A stretch of DNA of 64,000 nt from Gemmatimonadota bacterium. Lineage in GTDB: Bacteria; Latescibacterota; UBA2968; GCA-2709665. The DNA is taken from positions 47,553 to 111,552 of the forward strand of contig JAPPNU010000001.1 in assembly GCA_028873695.1 (NCBI GenBank), read 5' to 3'. The notes beneath the pieces are model-generated. The model did not search any database, was not told where the DNA came from, and worked only from the letters and a program-made list of their open reading frames with translations. A program made the position numbers and the translations under genes. Within the stretch, counting starts at the first letter, position 1. Each line of letters starts with the position of its first letter. Shown here piece after piece: positions 39,751-49,398 of the stretch.

Positions 39751-41709
39751 TCAACTGGACGATGCGTTGCTCCCAAACGCGCCGGAAAAAATCACGAAAT
39801 CGCTGAACCCGATCGTGCCGTTCCCGTCCAGGTCGTAACGTGCATCGTACTCGTCATCGCCCCGGCGCGATCCAAACTGCGCGGCGAATTGCACGAAGTC
39901 GTCGAAACCTACCGTCCCGTCGCCGTCAAAGTCCGGATTTGGGATAGAAGGTGCGAGGTGTCGCGCGATATCCCACAGCAGCATCGAGCCATCAGATGCT
40001 CCGGTGGCCAGGACGTTACCGTCACCTGAAAACGCCACCGAATGGACCGTATGCGTATGACCCGCCAGGGAGACGATCTCTTCTCGTGTGGTCAGGTCCC
40101 ACAACGTTGCGCCGCCCCACGTGCCGGCAGCCAGCGTTGTCCCGTCCGCCGAAAACGCCAACGAATGGACGGAACGCCGATTGTTCAGTGAGGACCTTCG
40201 TTGCCGCGTACCCACATCCCATAACGCGATACCGTCTCGTGATCCCGAAGCCAACAGAGCATCGCCGGGTGAAAACACTACGGCATCGACTGAACCCGTA
40301 TGCCCTTCCAGGTTGCCGATCAGTTCTCGCGTCGCGACGTTCCACAGTCTGACCGTCTTGTCGTCGTTGCCTCCTCCCGAGGCGAGCAGGGCGCCGTCAG
40401 ATGAAAACGACACCGAGCGTGCCGCGTTCATATGCCCTTCAAGGCTGCCGACAGGCGCGAGAGTCCTGACGTCCCATAGCATCACCGCGGCACCCTTCCA
40501 CCCGGCTGCCGTAGCCAGAGTGGCGCCGTCGGGTGAGAACGACACCGAAGCAATTCCACTGTTGTACCCTTCCAGCGTTCCCGACGGTTCTCCGGTCCTC
40601 ACGTCCCATAACCTGACCGTGCGGTCCCGCGACCCGGAAGCCAGTGTTTCGCCATCGTATGAAAATGATACGGTTCCTACCCCGGCCGTGTGCCCTTCGA
40701 GAGTGGCAATCCTTGCCTTCCGGGCTACATCCCACAGCCGGACCGTGCCGTCATGATAACCCATAGCAACCGTAACGCCATCGCTGGAGAGCGCCATCGA
40801 GGACAGGATCCCATGACCAGACAGTCCAGCGGCATTACCTGTCTCCAGATCTCGAAACAACACCTTACCGTCGATGGCGCCGGAGACCAGGTTCGTGCCA
40901 TCCGGCGAATACGCCACCGTCACGACCCCGTCACCAAGCTCCTCCAGAATGTCCGCCTCCTCGTATTTCACCAGGTCCCAGAGTCGAACCGTACGGTCCA
41001 GCGACCCGGAAGCCAGCGTAGCCCCGTCCAGTGGAGAAAAGACCACCGAACTTATGGCGCCCGCATGACCCTTCAGTGTGGCAATCTCGGTTCGAGTCTC
41101 TATATTCCAAAGTCTAACGGTTGGATCCCGCCATGCCCCTGCCGACGCAAGTCGCGAGCCATCTGGCGAGAACGACACCGAACTGACCCGATCCTTATGC
41201 CTTCCCAGCATGGCGACCTCCGTCCCGGTCGCCACGTCCCAAAGCCGAATGGTGCCGTCCTGAAACCCCGATGCGAGCCTCCTCCCGTCAGGCGCAAATG
41301 ACACCGAGAGGGGCCAAACAGAGTTGTCGTCCCGAGGGACTACCCAAGCGCCTATCTCGCGCCTGGCCGCCACGTCCCATAGCGTGATGACCTGGTTCCA
41401 CGACCCGGACGCCAGGCGAGTTCCATCCGGCGAAAAGACCGCCGCGGTGATCCTTCCCCGATTCGCATGCCTCAGCGTGCCGTTCCGCTCACCGGTCTCC
41501 ACCACCCACAACTCGACCAGGCCGTTGTCCATCCCCGAGGCCAGCAGGCCGTCGGGGGAGAACGCCACCGAGTGGACTGCCCACTCCGTCGGCAGCAGTG
41601 CCAGAACCCGGGACGTGGCGCTCTCGTACAACCACACGCCAATGCCGCTGGCAACGGCCAGACAGCGACCGTCGGGAGAAAGGGCCACCGCCCGATCCCC
41701 TTCTCCCAT
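39751..41709 (-). CDS. WD40-dockerin C-terminal part of a frameshifted gene
   Basis: About 652 residues if started at the in-frame ATG at 41709, which has AAGGGGG just upstream. It holds roughly 14 WD40 repeats (e.g. SGSRDRTVRLWDVRTG), likely two propellers, and a dockerin-like tail (DFDGDGTVGFDDF, DLDGNGTIGFSDF). It has no signal peptide. By comparison with the 44897 paralogue, this is the continuation of the frame that begins at 43273. The two parts are separated by one extra base near 41725. If correct, a single ancestral protein of roughly 1170 residues was split; separate translation from 41709 remains possible. Confidence 0.75.
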   Translation of the reverse strand: MGEGDRAVALSPDGRCLAVASGIGVWLYESATSRVLALLPTEWAVHSVAFSPDGLLASGMDNGLVELWVVETGERNGTLRHANRGRITAAVFSPDGTRLASGSWNQVITLWDVAARREIGAWVVPRDDNSVWPLSVSFAPDGRRLASGFQDGTIRLWDVATGTEVAMLGRHKDRVSSVSFSPDGSRLASAGAWRDPTVRLWNIETRTEIATLKGHAGAISSVVFSPLDGATLASGSLDRTVRLWDLVKYEEADILEELGDGVVTVAYSPDGTNLVSGAIDGKVLFRDLETGNAAGLSGHGILSSMALSSDGVTVAMGYHDGTVRLWDVARKARIATLEGHTAGVGTVSFSYDGETLASGSRDRTVRLWDVRTGEPSGTLEGYNSGIASVSFSPDGATLATAAGWKGAAVMLWDVRTLAPVGSLEGHMNAARSVSFSSDGALLASGGGNDDKTVRLWNVATRELIGNLEGHTGSVDAVVFSPGDALLASGSRDGIALWDVGTRQRRSSLNNRRSVHSLAFSADGTTLAAGTWGGATLWDLTTREEIVSLAGHTHTVHSVAFSGDGNVLATGASDGSMLLWDIARHLAPSIPNPDFDGDGTVGFDDFVQFAAQFGSRRGDDEYDARYDLDGNGTIGFSDFVIFSGAFGSNASSS

Positions 41710-43273
41710 GGCCCCCTTTCCATCGACGCACCTTCGCCGACGTTGGCAGATGCCACGTCCGGTGGTCCCCCTCCAGCTCCGCGACCGCCGTGCCCACACC
41801 GTTTGCAGTAAACGTCACCTGAATGCGGCCGCCGACGGAAACGACCACAGTATTCGGGCCTGCGTAGGGACCCAGGGTAAGGGGCACGGCGGCCCTGCCG
41901 TTGGCGTCGGTCGTGGTGTGCTGAACCGCAAACCTGCCACTGAGCTTACCCTCGCCGGCTGCGACCGTAAAGGTGACGGCCGCATCGGGCAGGACATCGC
42001 CGAACTGGTCCAGAACTTCCACGATCAAAGGCCGGTCCAGCGCGTTTCCGGGCATCCCCCGCTGGCCGTCACCCGAAATGAGATTCAGCCCGAAGGGACG
42101 CGGGCGCGATTCTTCCAGGTGTTGCAGAAGCCCAGGATCGGGCATCAACATTCCGTTACGGTTTTCGCTCCAATCGAAAAAATCCTTGTTGTCAACCCTG
42201 TATTCGATAACATCGTCGAACCGCTCGAAGAGGGAAGGCGGCGCGCCATTGTTCACCATATATGAATACAAGTCATCGTAAAACCTGTAGCCAACTCCGG
42301 TATTCAGGAGGAAAGATTCAAAATCCGTGCTGAATTTTTGAAAGGCCTCACAGGAATAGAGATAATTCGCCTGGGCGACGCCATTTGCTATCATGTTTTC
42401 TCTCGAATACTCGTAAGCCTTTCTCTTCAGGTCTATACGAGCCCTCAACACGCCTTCGAGGTTCTCGTTGTCAGAGAATAGATTGTGGTATTGGCGTAGT
42501 GGCCTGACTTCGTCATACTTCGCCCAGGTGAATTCATCCATTGAATATCCACCGTTGAGCAGATCGGAAGCGATGTAATATTTCGTGGCACTGCAGTAGT
42601 TGTCGAGATCTGCGTAACTGCCTTTGTTACAGGGTCCACCCATATCAATGACACCCAACGGTCTATCCAGGGAATTGCTCCAGGATACAAGGAACTGGTT
42701 AGCGTCGTGTGCTTCCAGGTATCCCTGAAAAAGCCTGCCGCCTGGCCCTCCGTGACCGTTGAATTTCAAATGGTGCTCTGATCCGGGATGCCGTTTAACG
42801 AGAATGGAGGCGATGTCCATAAATGCCAGTTTCAGGAATGTACTTCTCTCTCCGTTAAACGCGTCCGGCATATCGGGATATTTGCGTATCAGGAATCCCT
42901 CCCGATAAGCAATAATCTGTCGAATGCTTATATTGTCATTTCGTGACATTCCCAAGGGAAACCCATCTCTATCGAAAGAATCAATGACCCATCCGTAACG
43001 CGGATTGAATTCATTAGGGAATTCATAGAAATGTACCGATGCGGTTTCTTCCCAGATAATCACCTCGTAGAACTTGAAGAATTCGTTCTCCCTCACGCTG
43101 ATTTCCAGAGTGGGATCGAGTGAGGCAAAGGACAGACGTTCTCGTTCGGCATATCCAACCTTCAACATTACGTTGTGATTCCGGGTCTGACTATAGGAGT
43201 CCCGGACCATGGTACCGATCCAGCCAAGGCTTACCAGGGCGGATAGGACGAAGTGAGAAGTGAGATTCTTCAT
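41489..43273 (-). CDS. Clostripain/caspase-like-Big_1 N-terminal part of a frameshifted gene
   Basis: A 594-residue reading frame with a signal-like N-terminus. A clan CD (C11/caspase-like) domain is suggested by FNGHGGPGG (171-179, catalytic His region) and IDMGGPCNKGSYADLDNYC (from 209, Cys215) followed by YYIASD, as in clostripain-type enzymes. A Big_1 domain (about 400-505; LDQFGDVLPDAAVTFTVAAG) comes next. From about residue 516 the frame shows Arg/Gly-rich nonsense, because an extra base near 41725 shifts it out of the WD40 coding frame that continues in the 39751 gene. The family call rests on two motifs only. Confidence 0.65.
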   Translation of the reverse strand: MKNLTSHFVLSALVSLGWIGTMVRDSYSQTRNHNVMLKVGYAERERLSFASLDPTLEISVRENEFFKFYEVIIWEETASVHFYEFPNEFNPRYGWVIDSFDRDGFPLGMSRNDNISIRQIIAYREGFLIRKYPDMPDAFNGERSTFLKLAFMDIASILVKRHPGSEHHLKFNGHGGPGGRLFQGYLEAHDANQFLVSWSNSLDRPLGVIDMGGPCNKGSYADLDNYCSATKYYIASDLLNGGYSMDEFTWAKYDEVRPLRQYHNLFSDNENLEGVLRARIDLKRKAYEYSRENMIANGVAQANYLYSCEAFQKFSTDFESFLLNTGVGYRFYDDLYSYMVNNGAPPSLFERFDDVIEYRVDNKDFFDWSENRNGMLMPDPGLLQHLEESRPRPFGLNLISGDGQRGMPGNALDRPLIVEVLDQFGDVLPDAAVTFTVAAGEGKLSGRFAVQHTTTDANGRAAVPLTLGPYAGPNTVVVSVGGRIQVTFTANGVGTAVAELEGDHRTWHLPTSAKVRRWKGGHGRRGSGGGPFSRRSLSGRCQRHWRVVVRERHVPGSGTAADGVGSPLGGVLPRRPAGLGDGQRPGRVVGGGDR

Positions 43274-43334
43274 GCGGCCACCTCAAATGGTCTGTATCAA
43301 GGCAAGCGCCAAGCGTTTGTGGAGATTTCGTCTC

Positions 43335-43420
43335 ACGACGTACCCGTACCAAACGCGCCGGCAAGGATCAGAAAATCGCTGAACCCGATGGCGCAGTTTA
43401 CGTCCAGTCGGCTGGCTTTT
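43335..43420 (-). pseudogene. Fossil of a dockerin-like tail
   Basis: On the minus strand the frame reads LDVNCAIGFSDFLILAGAFG, then a few residues and a stop. This is the second half of a type A dockerin module with one mutated loop residue (Cys). No gene body precedes it; the aldo/keto reductase gene lies there instead. It is the 3' relic of a lost WD40/protease gene. Confidence 0.75.
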
Positions 43421-43468
43421 TACGTTTTTGCTATCCGGCGATATTCGCCACGAGCAGGCGAAATTCGG

Positions 43469-44446
43469 TCAGTCCAGGACGCTATCCTGGCCGGCTGACG
43501 CCTCGTCGAGACGGGCCCGGTCCTCCGCGGTGATCGACCAGCCCACGGCGCCGGCGTTCTCCTCCATGTGAGCCACCGTGTCGCCGCCGGTGATCGCGGC
43601 CGTAACCTCCGGGTGGGAGAGCACCCAGTTGATCGCCGTTTGCGCCACGGTGCGGCCATGGGCGACGGCGATCTCCCGCAGGATTTCGAGGGTCCGGCCC
43701 GCCGTCTCGTTGAGGTCTTTCTCCAGGGCATCAGCGCGGCCTCTTGCGTAAAGGGTGCCTTCGGGCGGCGGCTCTCCGGGGGTGTATACGCCGGAAAGGA
43801 GGCCCACGCCCAGGGGGCTGTAGGTCATGACCCCGAACCTCTGGTCGCGCTGCGCCGGCCACATCTCAAGCTCGAGCTCCCGGTTGAGGAGGTTGTAGGG
43901 GTTCTGGATGCATATAAGGGGATCGAGCCCGAGGCGGTCCTGAGTCCACAACGCCTTGAGTACCTGCCAGGCCTGGAAGTTGGAAACGCCCACGTAGCGC
44001 GTCTTGCCTGCGCGCACCACGTCGTCGAGGGCGCGCAGGGTCTCCTCGAGGGGCGTCTCCTCGTCGTACACGTGCAGGATGTAGATGTCAATGTGATCGG
44101 TTTGGAGGCGAGCAAGGGTGCGGTCGATCTCCCGCATGACGTGATAGCGCGACAGACCGGCGTCGTTCGGACCCTCGCCGATGCGGCTGGCGACCTTCGA
44201 GGTAACCACAAGGTCGTCGCGGTGCCGCTTGAGAACGCGCGCGAGCAGCTGCTCCGACGTGCCGCGGGTCTCGTACGCATCCCCGAAGCCGTAGACGTTG
44301 GCGCAGTCGATGAAATTGATCCCAAGCTCGATACCCCGTTCGATGGCGCGTTCCGCCTCGTCGGCGTTGTCCTGCCCGCGCAGGCCCAATCCGTAGGCCA
44401 CCCGTGACACCTTCAGGCCGGAACGGCCGAAATTGACGTATTCCAT
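43469..44446 (-). CDS. Aldo/keto reductase
   Basis: A 325-residue NADP-dependent oxidoreductase. GINFIDCANVYGFGDA (about 42-57) holds the catalytic Asp and Tyr, LVVTSKVASR the Lys, and DIYILHVYDEETPLEETL the His region of the AKR fold. TAINWVLSHPEVTAAITGGDT is the C-terminal cofactor loop. Its base-composition does not differ strikingly. It sits between two gene fossils inside the secreted-protein array and is the only metabolic gene there, so it may have arrived by the rearrangement that destroyed its neighbours. Substrate unknown. Confidence 0.9.
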   Translation of the reverse strand: MEYVNFGRSGLKVSRVAYGLGLRGQDNADEAERAIERGIELGINFIDCANVYGFGDAYETRGTSEQLLARVLKRHRDDLVVTSKVASRIGEGPNDAGLSRYHVMREIDRTLARLQTDHIDIYILHVYDEETPLEETLRALDDVVRAGKTRYVGVSNFQAWQVLKALWTQDRLGLDPLICIQNPYNLLNRELELEMWPAQRDQRFGVMTYSPLGVGLLSGVYTPGEPPPEGTLYARGRADALEKDLNETAGRTLEILREIAVAHGRTVAQTAINWVLSHPEVTAAITGGDTVAHMEENAGAVGWSITAEDRARLDEASAGQDSVLD

Positions 44447-44569
44447 GCGCTCCTCCTTGTTCTATCCCTGGATTGGACACTTCCGAAGAATTGAAATTAC
44501 TCCGAAATCCAATCTGTTTTCGCGATGAGATTTCGTTCCATGATACTCCAGGAACGACGTTCAGCATAC

Positions 44570-44896
44570 ATCTACCTTGTCGCAAGTCCTGCGACAGGAC
44601 TATTCCTCCTCGCACCTCGTCTCGCCGACCAGAGCCTTACCAGGCACTTGGATCGTGTGCGCGTACGGCACATTGACGCGTGGAGAACCGGGCAAGCTGA
44701 CGACGAGTCGGGATCGGGCATGACGCTCGCTGTCATCAGTTCGTCGCCAAACACCGAGCCCCTCCGGTGACCGCTGTCGTCCTCTACCGGAACTTTCGGG
44801 CAGCTGCAGTCCCGACCTCCTCCGTCGTCGAAGGCTCGAATCGCCGGCGGACCGGCGAAGGTTTCGTCACAACCTCCACAGACCGGATCGTCTGTT
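44570..44896 (-). pseudogene. Fossil of a leishmanolysin-like protease C-terminus
   Basis: The minus-strand frame reads PAIRAFDDGGGRD, KVPVEDDSGHRRGSVFGDE and LMTASV, closely matching residues about 664-706 of the 56294 protease (AIRAFDDAGG, SSHWRGSVFGDELMTA). The third-ligand His region has decayed and the rest has no intact frame, so it cannot be functional. It lies immediately past the 44897 gene's 3' end. Confidence 0.7.
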
Positions 44897-47800
44897 TCAC
44901 GCCGTGCTGTTACCAAACGCGCCGGCAAGGATTACAAAGTCGCTGAACCCGATGACCCCGTTGCCGTCCAGGTCGAATCGGGAGTCAAATCCCTCATTAC
45001 CCCTGCTCAGCCCAAACTTCGCAGCGAACTGCACGAAATCGCTGAAACCGACGGTCCCGTCGCCGTCGAAATCCGGCGTGGCAACAGAAGGTGCGAGGTG
45101 TTCCGAGATATCCCACAGCAACATCGTACCGTCGCTGGACCCGGTAGCGAGGGTCGCGCCGTCGCGCAAAAAGCCCACCGAATGTACGGAACCCATGTGC
45201 CCCTGAAGTGCGGCGATCTGTTCCTGTGTCTTCATGTCCCAGATCGCCGTTGTACGATAGGATCCGGCAACGAGCATCGCCCCGTCAGGTGAGAACGCGA
45301 CCGAGCGCACAGGACTCCGGGTTTCAAGTGTCGCAATGGGCACTCTTGTCTTTACGTCCCAGATCCGAACGGTTCGATCCTCTGATCCCGTCGCAAGAAT
45401 ACGACCGTCTACAGGGGAGAATGCCGCCGCATTGACGCCTTGCGTGTGTCCTGTCAGCGTCGCCGTCTCACTCCGCGCCGACACGTCCCACAGCCTGACC
45501 GTTCTGTCTGAAGAATACGCTCCCGAGGCCAGACCGGTGCCGTCAGGCGAAAATACAAGCGCGGTAACGAAATCCGTATGGCCGTCGAGGTAGCCAATCA
45601 AAGTCCGGTGTTCCACATCCCAGAGTCCTATCCGGCGAGTCGACGATCCTGTAGCCAGGATTCGTCCGTCAAGCGAAAAATCCATAGCGAAAACCAACCG
45701 CTCACGCCCTTCCAGCACCCCCATTAATTGTCTTGCCTCCACGTCCCACATCCCAATGGTTCCATCCAGATGGCCAGTTGCCAGAAGGTCGCCATCCAGG
45801 GAAAACCTCAAAGATGTGACACGAGTTTCCCATCCATCGAGCGTGGCAATCCGGGTCCGTGTATCCATGTTCCAAAGTGTCACCGCATTGCCGACATATT
45901 CGGACGAAGCCAGCAGTCCGGCGACCGGCGATATCGCGACGGTGTAAAACGACCCGTGTCCGGATATCGCAGAGGTATTGCCCGATTCCATCTCCCGCAA
46001 CAGGACGGTACCGTCAGTGGACCCGGAGACAAGCGTGGATCCGTCGGGCGAAAACGATACTGATTGGATTTCGCCGGAATGCCATTCTATCGTCGAAACC
46101 AATTTTCTCTCCGCAATGTCCCACAATCTGACCGTGCCATCCGACGAGCCGACCGCCAGCACGGCGCTGTCAGGCAGGAAAGCCACGGCGGTTGCCAGCC
46201 CTACAGGACTGTCAAGTGTGGCGACCTCTGCTCGCGTGGCTACGTCCCACAGCCTGACAGTTCGCGATGACGTGGACGCCAGGATGGCGCCTTCCGGCGC
46301 GGAAAACGAGACCGAACGCACGCCATTCCCATGGCCTTTCAACACCGCTACTTCCCTTTGACTCGACAGGTCCCACAGCCGGACCGTGGGGTCGCCGCGT
46401 CCTCCGGCCGAAGCGAGCAACGCGCCGTCAGGAGAGAACGAAACTGCAACGACTCTATCCGTATGCCCTTCAAGCCTGGCAGACAGTTCTCCGGTCTCTA
46501 TATTCCACACTTTGACTTTTCCATCCAGCGAGGAAGATGCAAGGGTGGCCCCATCGGGCGAAAAAGCCACTGAGGTGACTCCCGACCCCTGCATCAGGGA
46601 TCCAACGCGGTTACCCACGGCGGCATCCACCAGTTCGACCGTACCACTGATGGTACCGGCGGCCAGCGTGCCGCTGGCGGAGAATGCGACGGACCAGACG
46701 TTACCGACTGTCGGAAGCAGAGTCACGGCGCGGGACGAGGCCGCTTCGTACACCCACGCGCCGATATTGGTGGCCACGGCCAAGTAGCGACCGTCGGCCG
46801 AGAGGGCGACGGACCGGTCACTTTGCCCGAGAGCGCCCTTTCCCAAACGCGCCGTCGCCGACGTCGGCAGATGCCACGTCCGGTAGTCCCCGTCCAGCTG
46901 AGCCACGGAGGTACCAACGCTTTGTGCGGTAAACGTCGCGAGTTCGCGCCGGCCGACGGACACCACCACGATGTTCGGACCGGGGTAAATGCCGAGAACA
47001 AGTGGCAACTCGACCCGTCCATCGGCATTGGTGGTGGTGTGTTGCACCGTGAAACGGCCGCTTAGCCTGCCCTCACCGGCGGTGACGGTGAATGTGACCG
47101 CCGCATCCGGCAGGAGCTCTCCATGCTGGTCCCGCACCTCCACAACCAGAGGCCGAGCCAACGCTTCGCCGGCCGGGCCTTCCTGTCCGTTTCCCGAGAC
47201 GATCTTCAGTGCGGCGGGACGGGGCCCCGACCAATCGGAAATATCCCACAGGCTGACCCCTCCATCCCGACCGCCGGCCCCGAGCAGTGCGCCACCTGCC
47301 GAAAAAGACACCGAAAGGACATCACCGGGATAGCCGAACGTCGTGATCTTTTCTCCCGCCAGAACGTCCCACAGGATTACCGAACCATTTCGATCGCCTG
47401 ACGCCAGGAGTGCGCCGCCGGCTGCAAACGACACCGAGTTCACGGCACCGTTATGCCCTTCGAGAGTTTCGACCTGGTTCCTCGTCTCTGCGTCCCACAG
47501 AATCACCCTGTCATCCCAGGACCCGGAGGCGATCGAGCCGCCATCGGGCGAAAATACGACGGACGATACTCCGGATGCATGTCCTTCCAGCGTGGCCGTC
47601 TGCCGCCCCGACGCGACATCCCACAGGACAACCGTTGCATCCCGCGATCCCGATGCCAGGATGGCGCCATCGCGCGAGAACGCCACAGAATTGACGCCGG
47701 AATCATGTCCGTTCAGGGTGAAGATCGGTTTCCTCGTCGCGAAGTCCCACAGGATGACCGCGCCATCGTCAGACCCGGATGCAAGGACGCGATTGTCCGA

Positions 47801-49228
47801 AGCTGAAAACGCTACCGAACTGACGCCTTTCTCGTGACCAAGAAGGCGGCCGATCTCGGAACGGGTTGAGAGGTCCCACAGCCGCACGGTCCGGTCGGCC
47901 GAACCGGATGCCAGTGTGGCGCCATCCGGCGAAAAAGCGACCGAATTGATAAAGGATTTATGACCGGTCAAGCTGGCAATCGGTGTCGAGGTTTCCGTAT
48001 GCCATATCCTGATCGTCCTGTCCAAGGAACCGGTGGCCAGGACGGGCGCTTTCGGCGAAAACGCCACCGAACTGACGCCGGATCCATTGACTTCAAGGGT
48101 TGCAACCTTGTGAGGAGAGCTTTCCGCCAGCACAAAACTGGTTGTGCGCTCATTTCCCGCAAGATCAACGACTCTGAGGTGAATCGGATGGGCAACCGGA
48201 TTGGAAAGGCTGGACGACAAAGCCGAAGGAATCGTGCCGTCATATTCGAATTCGACGGTGGTTTCCCTCTGTCCGGCCATTCTGCGACACGCGTTCACTT
48301 CAAGCCACCCCGCCGCGGCGTGTGGCGGCGATGTTCTACGGAAGAGGAAAGCCTGATAGAGACCGTCCGAATCGGTCACATCGGCCTGGATGGTAACGCT
48401 CTGCGATCCTTCGGGAAAGGTACGCGGTGAAATGATTCGGACCGTGGGCAACCGGTCCTTTGGCTCGAATTCGACGGGGCTGTTTTGATCAAAGTACGGA
48501 TGCACGGCGAGAAATTCCGCGTGACAGGCAGATAACCGGCTCCGCCCCGGTCCGTACGACATCATGTATGACCCGTCATGGAAATCGTGCAGCATGCCGA
48601 AGGCATGGCCCAGTTCATGTGCAACAATCTCGAAGTTCAGACTGCCGGAAACCAGCGCATTTCCGCCACTCTTCCCGCGCCTGCCGCCGGTTCCCGCCAC
48701 GCGGCGCCCCCCGCCGGTCCCGATTGCATCTATACTATTGTCAATAACGACGAGATAGACGTTCCGCCGGAGATCAAACGTGAGGTCGATCTCGTCATAG
48801 ACAACGTGGGTGTTAACCAGATAGTGGCTGTTGGGGTGCTGCCCATCCACGCGATGCACGAGCGGCTCACCCCGGGCGTCGGTTTCGACGCGTAGTTTCA
48901 GCTTGCCGAATCCATGCGACTCCATCTGATCTGCAAAGAAGCTCTGAGCCTGACGGATTCTGACCTTGATCAAGTCGAAGACTTCCTGCCGAAAAGGACG
49001 GTCGCCGGGTAGGAAGTAAATCATCCGTATCGTGCGGGGGTTTCCCACGTTCAAATCCGCCGCCACCTTGGCTGCAGGCAGGGGGTGCTCACGCCGCCAT
49101 TGCTCGTGGTCAAATACCGAGCAGGAATGCACGCTGGCTGCCGGTGACGACGCATGGATAGAAGAAAGGGTGGGAGCGAGAGTGCCCACAAGAACCAACA
49201 GGAACAGATGAAGTACAGGACGTTTCAT
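44897..49228 (-). CDS. Metzincin-WD40-Big_1-WD40-dockerin secreted protein
   Basis: The largest protein of the array, 1443 residues. Signal peptide (about 1-28), metzincin with HELGHAFGMLHD (204-215) and Met-turn MMSYG, an Ig-like region, a first WD40 block (about 380-680), a Big_1 domain (about 690-780; RDQHGELLPDAAVTFTVTAG), a second WD40 block (about 800-1375) and a dockerin-like tail (DFDGDGTVGFSDF, DLDGNGVIGFSDF). Closest relative of 35110 and, in its latter half, of the frameshifted 39751-43273 locus. It serves as the intact reference for that frameshift. Likely exported and calcium-dependent. The ATG at 49228 follows GAGAATG-like sequence conserved with 35110. Confidence 0.85.
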   Translation of the reverse strand: MKRPVLHLFLLVLVGTLAPTLSSIHASSPAASVHSCSVFDHEQWRREHPLPAAKVAADLNVGNPRTIRMIYFLPGDRPFRQEVFDLIKVRIRQAQSFFADQMESHGFGKLKLRVETDARGEPLVHRVDGQHPNSHYLVNTHVVYDEIDLTFDLRRNVYLVVIDNSIDAIGTGGGRRVAGTGGRRGKSGGNALVSGSLNFEIVAHELGHAFGMLHDFHDGSYMMSYGPGRSRLSACHAEFLAVHPYFDQNSPVEFEPKDRLPTVRIISPRTFPEGSQSVTIQADVTDSDGLYQAFLFRRTSPPHAAAGWLEVNACRRMAGQRETTVEFEYDGTIPSALSSSLSNPVAHPIHLRVVDLAGNERTTSFVLAESSPHKVATLEVNGSGVSSVAFSPKAPVLATGSLDRTIRIWHTETSTPIASLTGHKSFINSVAFSPDGATLASGSADRTVRLWDLSTRSEIGRLLGHEKGVSSVAFSASDNRVLASGSDDGAVILWDFATRKPIFTLNGHDSGVNSVAFSRDGAILASGSRDATVVLWDVASGRQTATLEGHASGVSSVVFSPDGGSIASGSWDDRVILWDAETRNQVETLEGHNGAVNSVSFAAGGALLASGDRNGSVILWDVLAGEKITTFGYPGDVLSVSFSAGGALLGAGGRDGGVSLWDISDWSGPRPAALKIVSGNGQEGPAGEALARPLVVEVRDQHGELLPDAAVTFTVTAGEGRLSGRFTVQHTTTNADGRVELPLVLGIYPGPNIVVVSVGRRELATFTAQSVGTSVAQLDGDYRTWHLPTSATARLGKGALGQSDRSVALSADGRYLAVATNIGAWVYEAASSRAVTLLPTVGNVWSVAFSASGTLAAGTISGTVELVDAAVGNRVGSLMQGSGVTSVAFSPDGATLASSSLDGKVKVWNIETGELSARLEGHTDRVVAVSFSPDGALLASAGGRGDPTVRLWDLSSQREVAVLKGHGNGVRSVSFSAPEGAILASTSSRTVRLWDVATRAEVATLDSPVGLATAVAFLPDSAVLAVGSSDGTVRLWDIAERKLVSTIEWHSGEIQSVSFSPDGSTLVSGSTDGTVLLREMESGNTSAISGHGSFYTVAISPVAGLLASSEYVGNAVTLWNMDTRTRIATLDGWETRVTSLRFSLDGDLLATGHLDGTIGMWDVEARQLMGVLEGRERLVFAMDFSLDGRILATGSSTRRIGLWDVEHRTLIGYLDGHTDFVTALVFSPDGTGLASGAYSSDRTVRLWDVSARSETATLTGHTQGVNAAAFSPVDGRILATGSEDRTVRIWDVKTRVPIATLETRSPVRSVAFSPDGAMLVAGSYRTTAIWDMKTQEQIAALQGHMGSVHSVGFLRDGATLATGSSDGTMLLWDISEHLAPSVATPDFDGDGTVGFSDFVQFAAKFGLSRGNEGFDSRFDLDGNGVIGFSDFVILAGAFGNSTA

Positions 49229-49294
49229 TTCATTCTCATTGCAAGAAGCGGCTGCGGCGCCATCGCAGTAATGAAGTCCTCGGATTAGCAGTCA

Positions 49295-49364
49295 GACGGC
49301 GGGCGGCGGACAGCGCCGAATACCGGAGCGAGCAGAAGACGCCGCACTCGCTGCGCCCGCCGTC
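49295..49364. repeat. Inverted-repeat element, copy B
   Basis: Perfect 10-bp arms GACGGCGGGC (49295-49304) and GCCCGCCGTC (49355-49364), about 35 bp past the 49399 gene's stop. Copy A at 39608 is about 70 bp past the stop of the 39751 gene. Confidence 0.75.
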
Positions 49365-49398
49365 ACGACCGAACGAGCCAGGCCCCGGTTCCAACGGT

